From: Acinetobacter sp. C26M
Lineage (GTDB): Bacteria; Pseudomonadota; Gammaproteobacteria; Pseudomonadales; Moraxellaceae
Reading direction: 5' to 3'
Assembly (NCBI RefSeq): GCF_023702675.1
Contig: NZ_CP098478.1
Span: 1,054,001 to 1,118,000 of the forward strand
DNA length: 64,000 nt
Numbering within the stretch: position 1 is the stretch's first letter; each line of letters opens with the position of its first letter. The position numbers and the translations under genes were made by a program. Below, in pieces: positions 1-7,090 of this stretch. Below the pieces are notes generated by a model, which worked only from the letters and a program-made list of their open reading frames with translations, did no database searches and was not told where the DNA came from.

Positions 1-41
1 TTTTCTATTTTTGATATGTCTGGATAAATACGATTTGACAT
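1..41 (-). CDS. Start of an unidentified gene running off the left edge
   Basis: On the minus strand an ATG at 41-39 opens a frame reading MSNRIYPDISKIE to the window edge. A weak GAGAG lies a few bases upstream of the ATG. The frame begins 55 bases after the stop of the SDR gene and has the same orientation, so it could be the next gene of that operon. Only 13 codons are visible, too few to name a family. Confidence 0.4.
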   Translation of the reverse strand, partial: MSNRIYPDISKIE

Positions 42-96
42 AGTTCTCTCACTTTTCTCTGCTATTAAAACGGTAACAAATTGAGCCAGTTCACTT

Positions 97-891
97 TTAT
101 TGTTTAAATGGATTCATGTGATTACCAAGAAAATATTGAAGTGAAATTGGTAAAGGACGAACACTACTCGCAATCACTTTATTAACTAAACCTGGTACGC
201 ATACAGGCTTACCATTCATGACAGCATCCCAGCCTTCTTTGACGACTTGTTCTGGTTCCTGCCAAAGAACTGAGGGTAGGTTATTCGCTGCATCACGAGT
301 ACCCATCACGTCATGAAATTCACTATGTGTGAATCCAGGACAAAGTGCCGTGACATGAATACCCTGTGGTTTCAATTCCATATCCAGTGACTGAGAAATA
401 TCTAAGACGTAATGTTTGATTCCAGTGTAAAGAAGACTTGCACCTGGCGGCGAAAATGCTGCGAGTGAGGAAAGGTTAATAATACGTCCCCAACCATTTT
501 CCTGCATTTTAGGTAGGACTCTATGGCAAAGTTCTGTCACACTCGTGATCATCAATTGGATTTCGGCTGCTAGTTTTGACCATGGCGTTTCAGCAAATGC
601 AGTTTTGCCCGACAGACCTGCATTATTAATAAGAATATCTATGGTGATTCCTAAGCTATCAGCATAAGACATAATTGCAGCTGGTGCGGATGGGTCATTC
701 AAATCAGCAGCAAAAATATTGCAGTTGATATTGTATTTTTCAACTAATTCAGCAGCTAATTCTTTCAATCGCTCTTCACGTCGTGCGACTAATAATAAAG
801 AATACTTCTCTTTAGCTAAATGGTGTGCAAATGCTTTACCAATCCCAGCAGAAGCACCTGTAATAAGTGCAGTACGATTTTTCATAGTCAT
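97..891 (-). CDS. Short-chain dehydrogenase/reductase (SDR)
   Basis: This is a classical cytosolic SDR of 264 residues, predicted to oxidise or reduce an alcohol/ketone with NAD(P). It shows the Rossmann nucleotide motif TGASAGIG near residue 11, the NNAG motif near residue 90, a catalytic Ser in NLSSLA, and the YxxxK pair as YTGIK. An Arg-rich stretch (ARREER) after beta-2 suggests NADPH preference, which is inference. It lies 20 bases downstream of the hypothetical gene at 912-1478 on the same strand, so the two probably form one transcript read from the divergent promoter shared with the TetR gene. The substrate cannot be told from sequence. Confidence 0.9.
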   Translation of the reverse strand: MTMKNRTALITGASAGIGKAFAHHLAKEKYSLLLVARREERLKELAAELVEKYNINCNIFAADLNDPSAPAAIMSYADSLGITIDILINNAGLSGKTAFAETPWSKLAAEIQLMITSVTELCHRVLPKMQENGWGRIINLSSLAAFSPPGASLLYTGIKHYVLDISQSLDMELKPQGIHVTALCPGFTHSEFHDVMGTRDAANNLPSVLWQEPEQVVKEGWDAVMNGKPVCVPGLVNKVIASSVRPLPISLQYFLGNHMNPFKQ

Positions 892-911
892 TTTATTTAC
901 CTATATGAAAT

Positions 912-1478
912 TTAAAATAGTCTTGGAATTTCTCGTGGACTGATCTGAAAACCATCCCGTTTACGACCAATATCACCTCTATAAGGCGTATGTGGACCTT
1001 TTAATAAGAACGGATAAGGAATATGGCGTTGATGATGGGTAAAGCCATATGTACCAATGCCAAGATATAGGTTGGGTGAAACTCTTCTGATCTCATCGAC
1101 CATATTGATACTTCCGCATGTCGAATGAAATTGACGGTAAACAAGTTGGTAGGCAGGTTGGTTGTCGAAGCGAGAGGGAGCGATCATGGTCATCATTGGA
1201 TAACACTGCACAATGCGATGACCCTGCTGGAATGTGTTGTAGCCTTGACCAGTTGTTGAATTTAAAGGACGAAAGGCTTTACTCAGCCACTGACGAAAAA
1301 AATTATTTAAAGTGATATGACCGATTTTATCTGCTAGCCAATTCGGTTGAGATAACAGATATGCAGCGTATTCACCATTCATTTCTTCAATACTTGGTGA
1401 ATTAAGTGTATGAAACAAATCAAGAAGATCCTGTACTGAAAGTAGTCGTAAATCTTCTTCTGTATAATTTTTCTGCAT
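912..1478 (-). CDS. Conserved hypothetical protein, first gene of the SDR operon
   Basis: This protein has 188 residues and I do not recognise its family. It is soluble, with no signal peptide or membrane segment. The middle is aromatic and Gly-rich (LSKAFRPL, GQGYNTF), and the C-terminal third carries LYLGIGTYGF and PFLLKGPHTPYRGDIG, which look like a beta-rich fold binding a small ligand. A GAGG sits 7 bases before the ATG at 1478, supporting this start. It is transcribed away from the TetR gene at 1625, with two matching palindromes between them, so it is probably the first gene under that repressor. It may act with the SDR on the same substrate. Confidence 0.75.
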   Translation of the reverse strand: MQKNYTEEDLRLLSVQDLLDLFHTLNSPSIEEMNGEYAAYLLSQPNWLADKIGHITLNNFFRQWLSKAFRPLNSTTGQGYNTFQQGHRIVQCYPMMTMIAPSRFDNQPAYQLVYRQFHSTCGSINMVDEIRRVSPNLYLGIGTYGFTHHQRHIPYPFLLKGPHTPYRGDIGRKRDGFQISPREIPRLF

Positions 1479-1497
1479 ATTACGGCCTCATTATTTT

Positions 1498-1553
1498 CTT
1501 GAATACCATTCAAGATGGAGTTGAATTTAATCATTTCTTGAACGGTATTCAAG
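1498..1553. promoter_or_regulatory. Twin palindromic operators between divergent genes
   Basis: Two 17-bp palindromes lie in the intergenic space. CTTGAATACCATTCAAG is at 1498-1514, with perfect 7-bp arms. CTTGAACGGTATTCAAG is at 1537-1553. The reverse complement of the first differs from the second at one base. The centres are 39 bp apart, close to four helical turns. They sit between a TetR gene and the operon transcribed away from it, the usual position for TetR operators controlling both directions. Confidence 0.75.
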
Positions 1554-1624
1554 ATAGTGTAAAATAAAACCGACAAATGGTTTTCTGAGCTATAAATGTT
1601 TATGCTGAGAAATAGGAGATATTG

Positions 1625-2158
1625 ATGGCTCGTAATAAGCGTCTTCAAGACCGTGAAGAGAAACAAAAAGAGATTATAAGTGCTGCACGTACTTTATTCT
1701 TAAATGAAGGTTATGACGCAACTTCTATGAGCCGCATTGCGAATATTGCAGGAGTCGCGCCCAACACAATCTATTGGTATTTTAAAGATAAAGATGAATT
1801 ATTAATCACTATCCTAAATGCCGAACTTACTGAGCGCTTTTCGGGTTATATAGAGCTTCAAGAAAAAAACATCGTTGAGCGTTTATTATGGGTAATTGAT
1901 CAGTTTAAATTGGTAAAACAACTCGTGACTACAGTTCATGCACGATTGCATGTGTCTTCAGAAATTAATATTTGGCATGAACGCTTTCATATTCTTGTTG
2001 AAAACTTATTACGGCAAGAGTTGCAACAATTGGGAGTTGAAGAGCGAAGAATTGAAGCGAAAGTAAAAGTTGCGATTTTTACGGTGGAAGGGTTGTTGGC
2101 GCATGAACTAATGGATGAAGAAAAACACGCAATTTGTAGTGAACTATTCCAATTATAG
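1625..2158 (+). CDS. TetR-family transcriptional repressor
   Basis: This TetR-type regulator has 177 residues. The N-terminal helix-turn-helix is clear at residues 10-55, with AARTLFLNEGYDATSMSRIA and NTIYWYFKDKDEL. The C-terminal ligand domain is short and has no recognisable subclass. I place the start at ATG 1625 because AGGAG at 1614-1618 is 6 bases upstream; a TTG at 1622 would be too close to it. It is divergent from the hypothetical protein/SDR operon, with the twin palindromes at 1498-1553 in between. It therefore probably represses that operon and itself, released by an unknown small molecule. Confidence 0.9.
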   Translation: MARNKRLQDREEKQKEIISAARTLFLNEGYDATSMSRIANIAGVAPNTIYWYFKDKDELLITILNAELTERFSGYIELQEKNIVERLLWVIDQFKLVKQLVTTVHARLHVSSEINIWHERFHILVENLLRQELQQLGVEERRIEAKVKVAIFTVEGLLAHELMDEEKHAICSELFQL

Positions 2159-2837
2159 AATTTTTGAACGACCTCATTGATCATGAAAAGCCGATCGAAA
2201 GGTGAGCAGACGTACTTAGTATTTCAGCTAGTATTCGTATTTTAAGTGACTATTATTTTGAATTTATTCGATGTTGAATATCTTTGTTTCTCCTAGCCCA
2301 TGGCAATACCAGTTCTGAGGTAGAGGAAGAAGCGGGGATAGAATTGTTGATGAGTTTTACACGGATGAGCCAAAATCAGAGCAAACTTGGTGTATCCTAG
2401 ACTTGACTCATTCTCAGGATATTCATAAAGGGTATAGGGTTAAGTTTGGGTAAATTTGATTTTTATGAAAATAAAATTTAAATAAAACAGTGTGTTATTT
2501 TTCTATTTCAACTGATGCCATCCTCTAATATTTTCCAAGATCATTCGATCTTATACAAAAATTCTTTAAGAGAAGCATTTGATCAAGTATCAAGATAAGG
2601 TTACATCAATTTTATGAGATACGGGAAAAAAGATTAGGTGTTTTTGTTGAGCAAGTGAGGTGAGAAAAGCATTTGCAAAAGCAGAATAAGTTATGTGAAT
2701 TTTAATTTTTTCCATATATTCAAATGAGTAGGACGTATCTATATTTTATTCTTTTTGTATTGAAGATATTAATTTCACAGTTTATTCACATCAGCATCTA
2801 TTAACTTTAAAAATTATAAAAGTTAAAGGTGATATGT
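2159..2837. other. 680-bp stretch without an intact gene, holding the first att-like repeat
   Basis: No convincing gene is present. A short open stretch around 2300-2398 could encode a decayed peptide containing SEVEEEAGIELL, but it has no start signal and stops at 2398. The dispersed repeat described at 2434-2522 ends in a tmRNA-3'-like core. About 24 bases at 2528-2551 recur with two differences at 17131-17154, after the second repeat copy. The DNA looks like the junction of two mobile elements. Confidence 0.5.
2434..2522 (+). repeat. Att-like repeat, copy 1 of 3
   Basis: This is a roughly 89-bp sequence that recurs at 16822-16910 and 26329-26423. Blocks shared by all three include GGGTAARTTTGA, AATAAAATTTAAAYAAAAC, GTTATTT and the terminal TTCAACTGAYGCCATC. 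This copy has TGATGCC where the others have TGACGCC and continues into CTCTAATATT instead of TCCACCA, so it is a degenerate or junction copy. It is interpreted as the right end (attR) of an integrative element. Confidence 0.65.
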
Positions 2838-3395
2838 ATGCAACTTATTAAACGAACAATGATTTTCTCAGGTTTGATTGCTTCTTTAGGTTTTTTAGGC
2901 TCTTTTACAACGCATGCAGAAACCCAAATTCCTAAAGCAGTGGATAAGATTGAGGTCGATAAGTATGTCGGCAAGTGGTATGAGATAGCACATTTTCCGA
3001 TGTATTTTCAGCGAAAATGTGTGAGTGATACTACAGCCAATTATTCGCTCAATGCTGATAAAACCATTGTTGTACTGAACAGTTGTCGTACAAAAACAGG
3101 GGAAACCATTAGTTCTGCAGGCGTCGGTTATCCCCAAAATGAAGGTAATAGTATGCTAAAAGTTAGCTTCTTGCCTTCTGGATTACGATGGATTCCGTTC
3201 ACCAAAGGAGATTACTGGGTTCTAAGAGTTGATTCTAATTACCGTGTCGCATTGGTAGGAGGCCCATCTCATAAGTACCTGTGGATTTTATCAAGAGATC
3301 CAAATCTAGATGCAGCAACGTATCAATCGTATGTGCAAACTGCACGCGATTACGGATATGATATTTCTAAGCTGGTTCGCACTCCACAGAAATAA
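2838..3395 (+). CDS. Lipocalin family protein (Blc-like), secreted
   Basis: This bacterial lipocalin has 185 residues from ATG 2838, which follows AAAGG by 8 bases. An N-terminal signal peptide (MQLIKRT then a hydrophobic run) ends near TTHA/ET. There is no lipobox, so unlike E. coli Blc it is probably periplasmic rather than a lipoprotein. The lipocalin signature is present as YVGKWYEIAHFP, with the second conserved block GDYWVLRVD and LVGGPSHKYLWILSR. Two cysteines (KCVSD and NSCRT) probably form a disulfide. Family members bind lipids or other hydrophobic ligands. It is the first intact gene after the copy-1 att-like repeat and stands alone. Confidence 0.88.
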   Translation: MQLIKRTMIFSGLIASLGFLGSFTTHAETQIPKAVDKIEVDKYVGKWYEIAHFPMYFQRKCVSDTTANYSLNADKTIVVLNSCRTKTGETISSAGVGYPQNEGNSMLKVSFLPSGLRWIPFTKGDYWVLRVDSNYRVALVGGPSHKYLWILSRDPNLDAATYQSYVQTARDYGYDISKLVRTPQK

Positions 3396-3434
3396 TAAAT
3401 GAAAAACTGTCACCGTTTTCATAAACATTTAAAT

Positions 3435-3458
3435 AAGCCCTTGATCTTTCAAGGGCTT
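3435..3458. terminator. Bidirectional rho-independent terminator
   Basis: A perfect 10-bp stem (AAGCCCTTGA, loop TCTT, TCAAGGGCTT) is flanked by AAATAA on one side and TTTATTT on the other. It serves the converging lipocalin and FAD-oxidoreductase genes. Confidence 0.85.
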
Positions 3459-3473
3459 GTTTATTTAAAGCTT

Positions 3474-4847
3474 TTATATCTCCGAATCTGTACTCATAGA
3501 ACGTGCTTTACGGTCAGTTAGACGATCATAAAAAGCAGCCGCTGAGAAAGCGGTTTTAAAAGCACACCACTGCAATGGTTCAGGGAGGGTCGAAGGCGTT
3601 TTATGATACAGGGCTTTTAAAATAGGATTCTCATCGCCTTTGATTTTCTCGGCAAGTAACTGCCCCATAAAGGACTGAGTAGCAAGCCCATGCCCAGTAC
3701 AGCCAGCAACATAGATAATATTTTGATGCGTTCCTGTAGTACCTACCACAGGCAGAAAATCATATGCCACGCTAACGTAACCACTCCAGCAATGCTTAAT
3801 ACCAAGACCTTGCAAGGTAGGATGACGCTGACGCAAGGTCTGTGCCAGTGCAGCATAGGCATCTTGATCTGGCACATTCGGAGTCTTTGAACCATAAACA
3901 TAATTTAACTTCTTCACCGTCAACACCATCGTATTGTGTGCTGTGAGACGATGACTCTCCATCATGAGATGCGGTGTAATAATTCCTTCTCGATTCTGCC
4001 AACCTAGCGATGCCAATTGCTTTGGAGACAACTGTTGGGTTTCAATTGCTGATACACGTATTGGCGCAACTTTATCACGTAGTAACCCCAACTGTGGTGT
4101 GAACGCATTTGTCGCCAATACTACGATTGGGGCAGTTGCACGACCCCGTGGAGTCTTGCAGGTTATCTCCGCGCCTTCACTATAAGACAGCAAGGGCGTT
4201 TTTTCATAGAGCTTAACGCCTGCCTGAATTGCCGTACGACGTAAACCGCCGACATATTTACCAGGATTGAGCGTGCCGCCACGTTGCTCACTACCAAATA
4301 GAAACGCTGGTGGAATACCGCGAGCGCGCATCTCGGCTTGATCTACAAAGCGAGTGATTGAACCCAGTTCACGACCAACTTCCATACTGCGACGTAGCCA
4401 TTTTTCCTGAGAAGGATCAATCGCAGCACGTATGATGCCAGAAGGATTGTAATCACATTGAATTTCCAACTCGGCTAGACGCTTTTCGACGTAGCACACG
4501 GCCTCGTCATAAAAATTCACGAATTTTCGTGCGTGCTCAACACCGACGCGTTTTGCGAACATTTCAAACTCAATGCCCATACTGCCAAGCAGATAACCAG
4601 CATTACGGCCACTGGCACCAAAGCCACCGAACTCCTGTTCAAGCACAATCACTTTTGCACCACGGGCATTCAGCTCAAGGGCAGTGGAGAGCCCCGCAAA
4701 TCCAGCCCCAACCACAATGACATCAGCGCTGTCGGAACCTTCCAGTTCAGGCTGAAGATCACTTGGTTCTTCTACCCAGCCACCAAGAGATCGAAATGGC
4801 AATGTGCTTGGATTGAAGTTCTCCATTTCTTCATTGAAATGATTCAT
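3474..4847 (-). CDS. FAD-dependent oxidoreductase, DAO/PuuB-like family
   Basis: This flavoprotein of 457 residues belongs to the D-amino-acid-oxidase (DAO) superfamily. The FAD-binding motif VIVVGAGFAGLSTALEL lies near residue 43, followed by GGFGASGRNAGYL, typical of gamma-glutamylputrescine oxidoreductase-like (PuuB/OrdL) enzymes. A C-terminal Gly motif, VAGCTGHGLATQSFMGQLLAE, completes the FAD site. Members oxidise the C-N bond of amines or amino acids and release an aldehyde or oxo-acid plus ammonia. AAAGGA lies about 6 bases before the ATG. The gene follows the membrane protein at 4914-5666 after 66 bases, and both are divergent from a TetR gene. The pair could take up and oxidise an amine, or respond to one. 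Confidence 0.88.
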   Translation of the reverse strand: MNHFNEEMENFNPSTLPFRSLGGWVEEPSDLQPELEGSDSADVIVVGAGFAGLSTALELNARGAKVIVLEQEFGGFGASGRNAGYLLGSMGIEFEMFAKRVGVEHARKFVNFYDEAVCYVEKRLAELEIQCDYNPSGIIRAAIDPSQEKWLRRSMEVGRELGSITRFVDQAEMRARGIPPAFLFGSEQRGGTLNPGKYVGGLRRTAIQAGVKLYEKTPLLSYSEGAEITCKTPRGRATAPIVVLATNAFTPQLGLLRDKVAPIRVSAIETQQLSPKQLASLGWQNREGIITPHLMMESHRLTAHNTMVLTVKKLNYVYGSKTPNVPDQDAYAALAQTLRQRHPTLQGLGIKHCWSGYVSVAYDFLPVVGTTGTHQNIIYVAGCTGHGLATQSFMGQLLAEKIKGDENPILKALYHKTPSTLPEPLQWCAFKTAFSAAAFYDRLTDRKARSMSTDSEI

Positions 4848-4913
4848 TTGCTATCCTTTTATCTTCACTGTACTTGCGTACAGGGTTTGATTTTAAAAGT
4901 AATTATTTGTTGG

Positions 4914-5666
4914 TTAGTGGGCTGGAATCAGAGATTCTCTGGAAAGTGTCTGGGAACGTGCTAGTGCGTTATAGGCGTAATACAACTGGATGACCGCATA
5001 AGCCCAAGTGATGAATGCCCAGGTCATAAAAATCATATGCGTATCATCGCCAGGGATCGGAAAGAAGTCATAGACGATTGCGACGGCGAGGCTGACGATT
5101 AAAGTGAATGTTGTCGCCACGGCATGCAGAGTTTCCCCAGCACGTGCCAAGCAAAGAATGAAGTAGCAGAGATAGATCGCAAGAATCATCCACATGGCGA
5201 CGTAAAAATACGGGCGTATACCGTCAAAGAAATCGGCCAAGAAGATAACAAATGTGCCCGCGAATGCAGCGGCGAACAGCAGCACTTCATTCAACGCTGT
5301 GGGTTTATAATTATGGGTCAATGCCATTAAGCCTAGTACGGCAATGACGGGCATACCAAAGCTGCGTGAGAATGAATCTAGAAACATTGTAATTGAATAA
5401 TGAACATGCCCACCCGTTAGCATATACAAAACAAAGTTTGTCGCAGAAAAAGCAACAATCCACCATTCTAGTCCAAGCAGATAATTGTTTTTCTTGAGAA
5501 ATTTTGCGCCGTAAATCCAGCCCGAAAGCGCCAATACAATACAGGCAACCAGCCCACAGATATTGATAATTTCCAGAATAGCGGCATGCAGCATTTCACT
5601 ATCAGTTAAGATTTGTGCTGTTGTAGCGTCCATTTCGCTACCGACAGCAAGTCCCAGTATTTTCAT
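4914..5666 (-). CDS. Unidentified seven-helix inner-membrane protein
   Basis: This 250-residue protein has about seven hydrophobic helices: near residues 30-55, 63-83, 98-115, 126-147, 150-172, 182-200 and 212-235. It has no signal peptide and I do not recognise the family. Features that stand out are LEWWIVAFSATNFVLYMLTGGHVHYS between helices 2 and 3 and a histidine/acid-rich loop (FFPIPGDDTHM) before the last helix. It is first in a two-gene unit with the FAD oxidoreductase. A divergent TetR gene starts 81 bases away. Its role could be transport or sensing of the oxidase substrate, which is inference from position only. Confidence 0.75.
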   Translation of the reverse strand: MKILGLAVGSEMDATTAQILTDSEMLHAAILEIINICGLVACIVLALSGWIYGAKFLKKNNYLLGLEWWIVAFSATNFVLYMLTGGHVHYSITMFLDSFSRSFGMPVIAVLGLMALTHNYKPTALNEVLLFAAAFAGTFVIFLADFFDGIRPYFYVAMWMILAIYLCYFILCLARAGETLHAVATTFTLIVSLAVAIVYDFFPIPGDDTHMIFMTWAFITWAYAVIQLYYAYNALARSQTLSRESLIPAH

Positions 5667-5687
5667 GATATGACTTCCTTTAATTAA

Positions 5688-5714
5688 TTGACTGTCATGT
5701 CAGTAAAATAATAT
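5688..5714 (+). promoter_or_regulatory. Candidate promoter overlapping a palindromic operator
   Basis: ACTGTCATGTCAGT at 5691-5704 is a 14-bp dyad (ACTG/CAGT arms around CATG) with one mismatched pair. It overlaps a TTGACT -35-like element at 5688-5693, with TAATAT at 5709-5714 as a weak -10. Its place between the TetR gene and the membrane-protein gene suggests a TetR operator. Confidence 0.45.
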
Positions 5715-5747
5715 GGTATGATTAATTAGTAAACATTTTTTTTATTT

Positions 5748-6344
5748 ATGACGATGATGGAAAACAAGATAGGAAGACCGAGTAAAGCGCATGAACGATC
5801 ATATGAAATTCTTCAAGCTGCTGTTTCAGTCGTTGCGAGGGAAGGACTAGAAGGAATTACTTTTGCCAAAGTAGCGGAAGCATCAGGCATGCAACGTACG
5901 CTAGTTCATCATTATTTTTCTTCACGTGCAGATTTAATCAATGCTTTCATAGAGTATTACATTAGCGAAATGGGGACTGAAATTATTCATCGTTTCAGTG
6001 GAAAACCATTGAGCGAAAGAATTGTCATGTTATTCACGCCCGAAGTTTATCGGAGTCAGGATGATTTGATTGTTTGGCTAGAACTGGTTGCGCAAAGTGC
6101 TAGAAATCCCTTGATCAAGCAGATGTTGCATGATCTTTGGACACAGCACTGGCTGCCTGATTTTGAAAGTCAGTTGGCGCAGGAGTATCCAAACGCAACT
6201 CAAGATGCGATTAGTTCGACTGCTTACGTACTGGCTTGTTTATTTGAAGCATATTGGGGATTCAGTGTGCAAGGTGTTACCGACACACAGAAACAAAAGC
6301 AAATGGAACAAACGGTATTAATGCTGTTGAATCGTTTAATGTGA
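5748..6344 (+). CDS. TetR-family transcriptional regulator
   Basis: This TetR-type protein has 198 residues. The helix-turn-helix is at residues 17-63 (AAVSVVAREGLEGITFAKVA and RTLVHHYFSSRADL), preceded by the GRPSKAHE leader often seen in this family. The C-terminal domain has long helices with a Trp-rich face and is not assignable to a ligand class. The ATG at 5748 has no clear Shine-Dalgarno sequence; ATGs at 5754 and 5757 are alternatives. It is divergent from the membrane-protein/FAD-oxidoreductase pair, which it probably controls through the dyad at 5691-5704. Confidence 0.88.
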   Translation: MTMMENKIGRPSKAHERSYEILQAAVSVVAREGLEGITFAKVAEASGMQRTLVHHYFSSRADLINAFIEYYISEMGTEIIHRFSGKPLSERIVMLFTPEVYRSQDDLIVWLELVAQSARNPLIKQMLHDLWTQHWLPDFESQLAQEYPNATQDAISSTAYVLACLFEAYWGFSVQGVTDTQKQKQMEQTVLMLLNRLM

Positions 6345-6640
6345 TTGCTTCAGCAGAATAAATTGAAAAAGATCTCTTGGGAAAAGATGCTCTGAATTAA
6401 ACCAGCGCTCAAGATGTTTTATTTAACCTATCCGTGTATAGATGTAGTTTAGAGAGCAAATCATTCTTCATCTTATTAGGAGTGGGTTAGCTTAAATTGA
6501 GCTTCTTTGTCCTTGATTGAAAGGATCAAAGAGAGATTGATTTAACTGTTATAAAGAGGCTTGTTCTTGTGAAAGAGGGCTACTTCTTCAACAACAATCA
6601 GTAAAATTAAAGATGATAAAACTGATAATTCACGGTATCT
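6345..6640. other. Intergenic region with an unassigned hairpin
   Basis: About 300 bases without a gene. A dyad near 6508-6533 (CTTTGTCCTT and AAAGGATCAAAG around GATTG) could fold into a hairpin but has no U-tract. Nothing else is recognisable. Confidence 0.35.
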
Positions 6641-7048
6641 ATGAAGAAAAATTCTAAACTCGATCAAGATACATTATTTATTAAATTATTATTCAAATCC
6701 TCCTCTAAAGTGACAAAGGAGGAAATAGAGTACTATCGAAAATATCCTGATCAAATTGACCAGGTCACAGCGCCGATCAATATCCATAAAATCTTTTTAT
6801 GGACAGGAGCATTATTAGGGATTCTGGTTGTAGCAATCGCCAAGTTTCTCAAATTTTCTGGCATGTTAGCATTCTTATCAGAAGGTGTGTTTGAGTTCGT
6901 TATCGATATCATTTATGAAAGTGGCATTGCTTTGATTGGTGCAGCAGTGACCGCTTATATGCTAGGCGTATTACTCAATAAACAACAAGAAAATGCACTG
7001 AAATGGCGAGAAGAAATTCGTAAAAGAATACAGGAAAGCGAGCAATAA
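6641..7048 (+). CDS. Small hypothetical protein with two membrane helices
   Basis: This 135-residue protein is not recognised. Residues 1-45 are charged and cytosolic-looking. Helix 1 spans about 51-70 (IFLWTGALLGILVVAIAKFL), helix 2 about 92-113 (ESGIALIGAAVTAYMLGVLL), and the tail is a charged amphipathic helix (ENALKWREEIRKRIQESEQ). The hairpin topology would leave both ends in the cytoplasm. There is no clear ribosome-binding site before the ATG. It stands alone between the TetR gene and the convergent lipase-like gene. Confidence 0.65.
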   Translation: MKKNSKLDQDTLFIKLLFKSSSKVTKEEIEYYRKYPDQIDQVTAPINIHKIFLWTGALLGILVVAIAKFLKFSGMLAFLSEGVFEFVIDIIYESGIALIGAAVTAYMLGVLLNKQQENALKWREEIRKRIQESEQ

Positions 7049-7056
7049 AAAGAAAA

Positions 7057-7084
7057 AAAGCTAAAGTGCTGTCACTTTAGCTTT
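7057..7084 (-). terminator. Terminator of the lipase-like gene
   Basis: A perfect 12-bp stem (AAAGCTAAAGTG, loop CTGT, CACTTTAGCTTT) is followed on the minus strand by a run of T residues, so it ends transcription of the 7091-9100 gene. It may also serve the plus-strand gene ending at 7048. Confidence 0.85.
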
Positions 7085-7090
7085 GGATGT

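Noticed and set aside
2307..2398. Possible Nudix-like peptide containing EVEEEAGIELL
   Set aside because: No start, no ribosome-binding site, stop after about 30 codons and no other Nudix residues; not enough for a pseudogene call.
4533..4964. Plus-strand frame of 143 codons opposite the FAD oxidoreductase
   Set aside because: It overlaps the well-supported minus-strand gene in antisense and has no recognisable domain.
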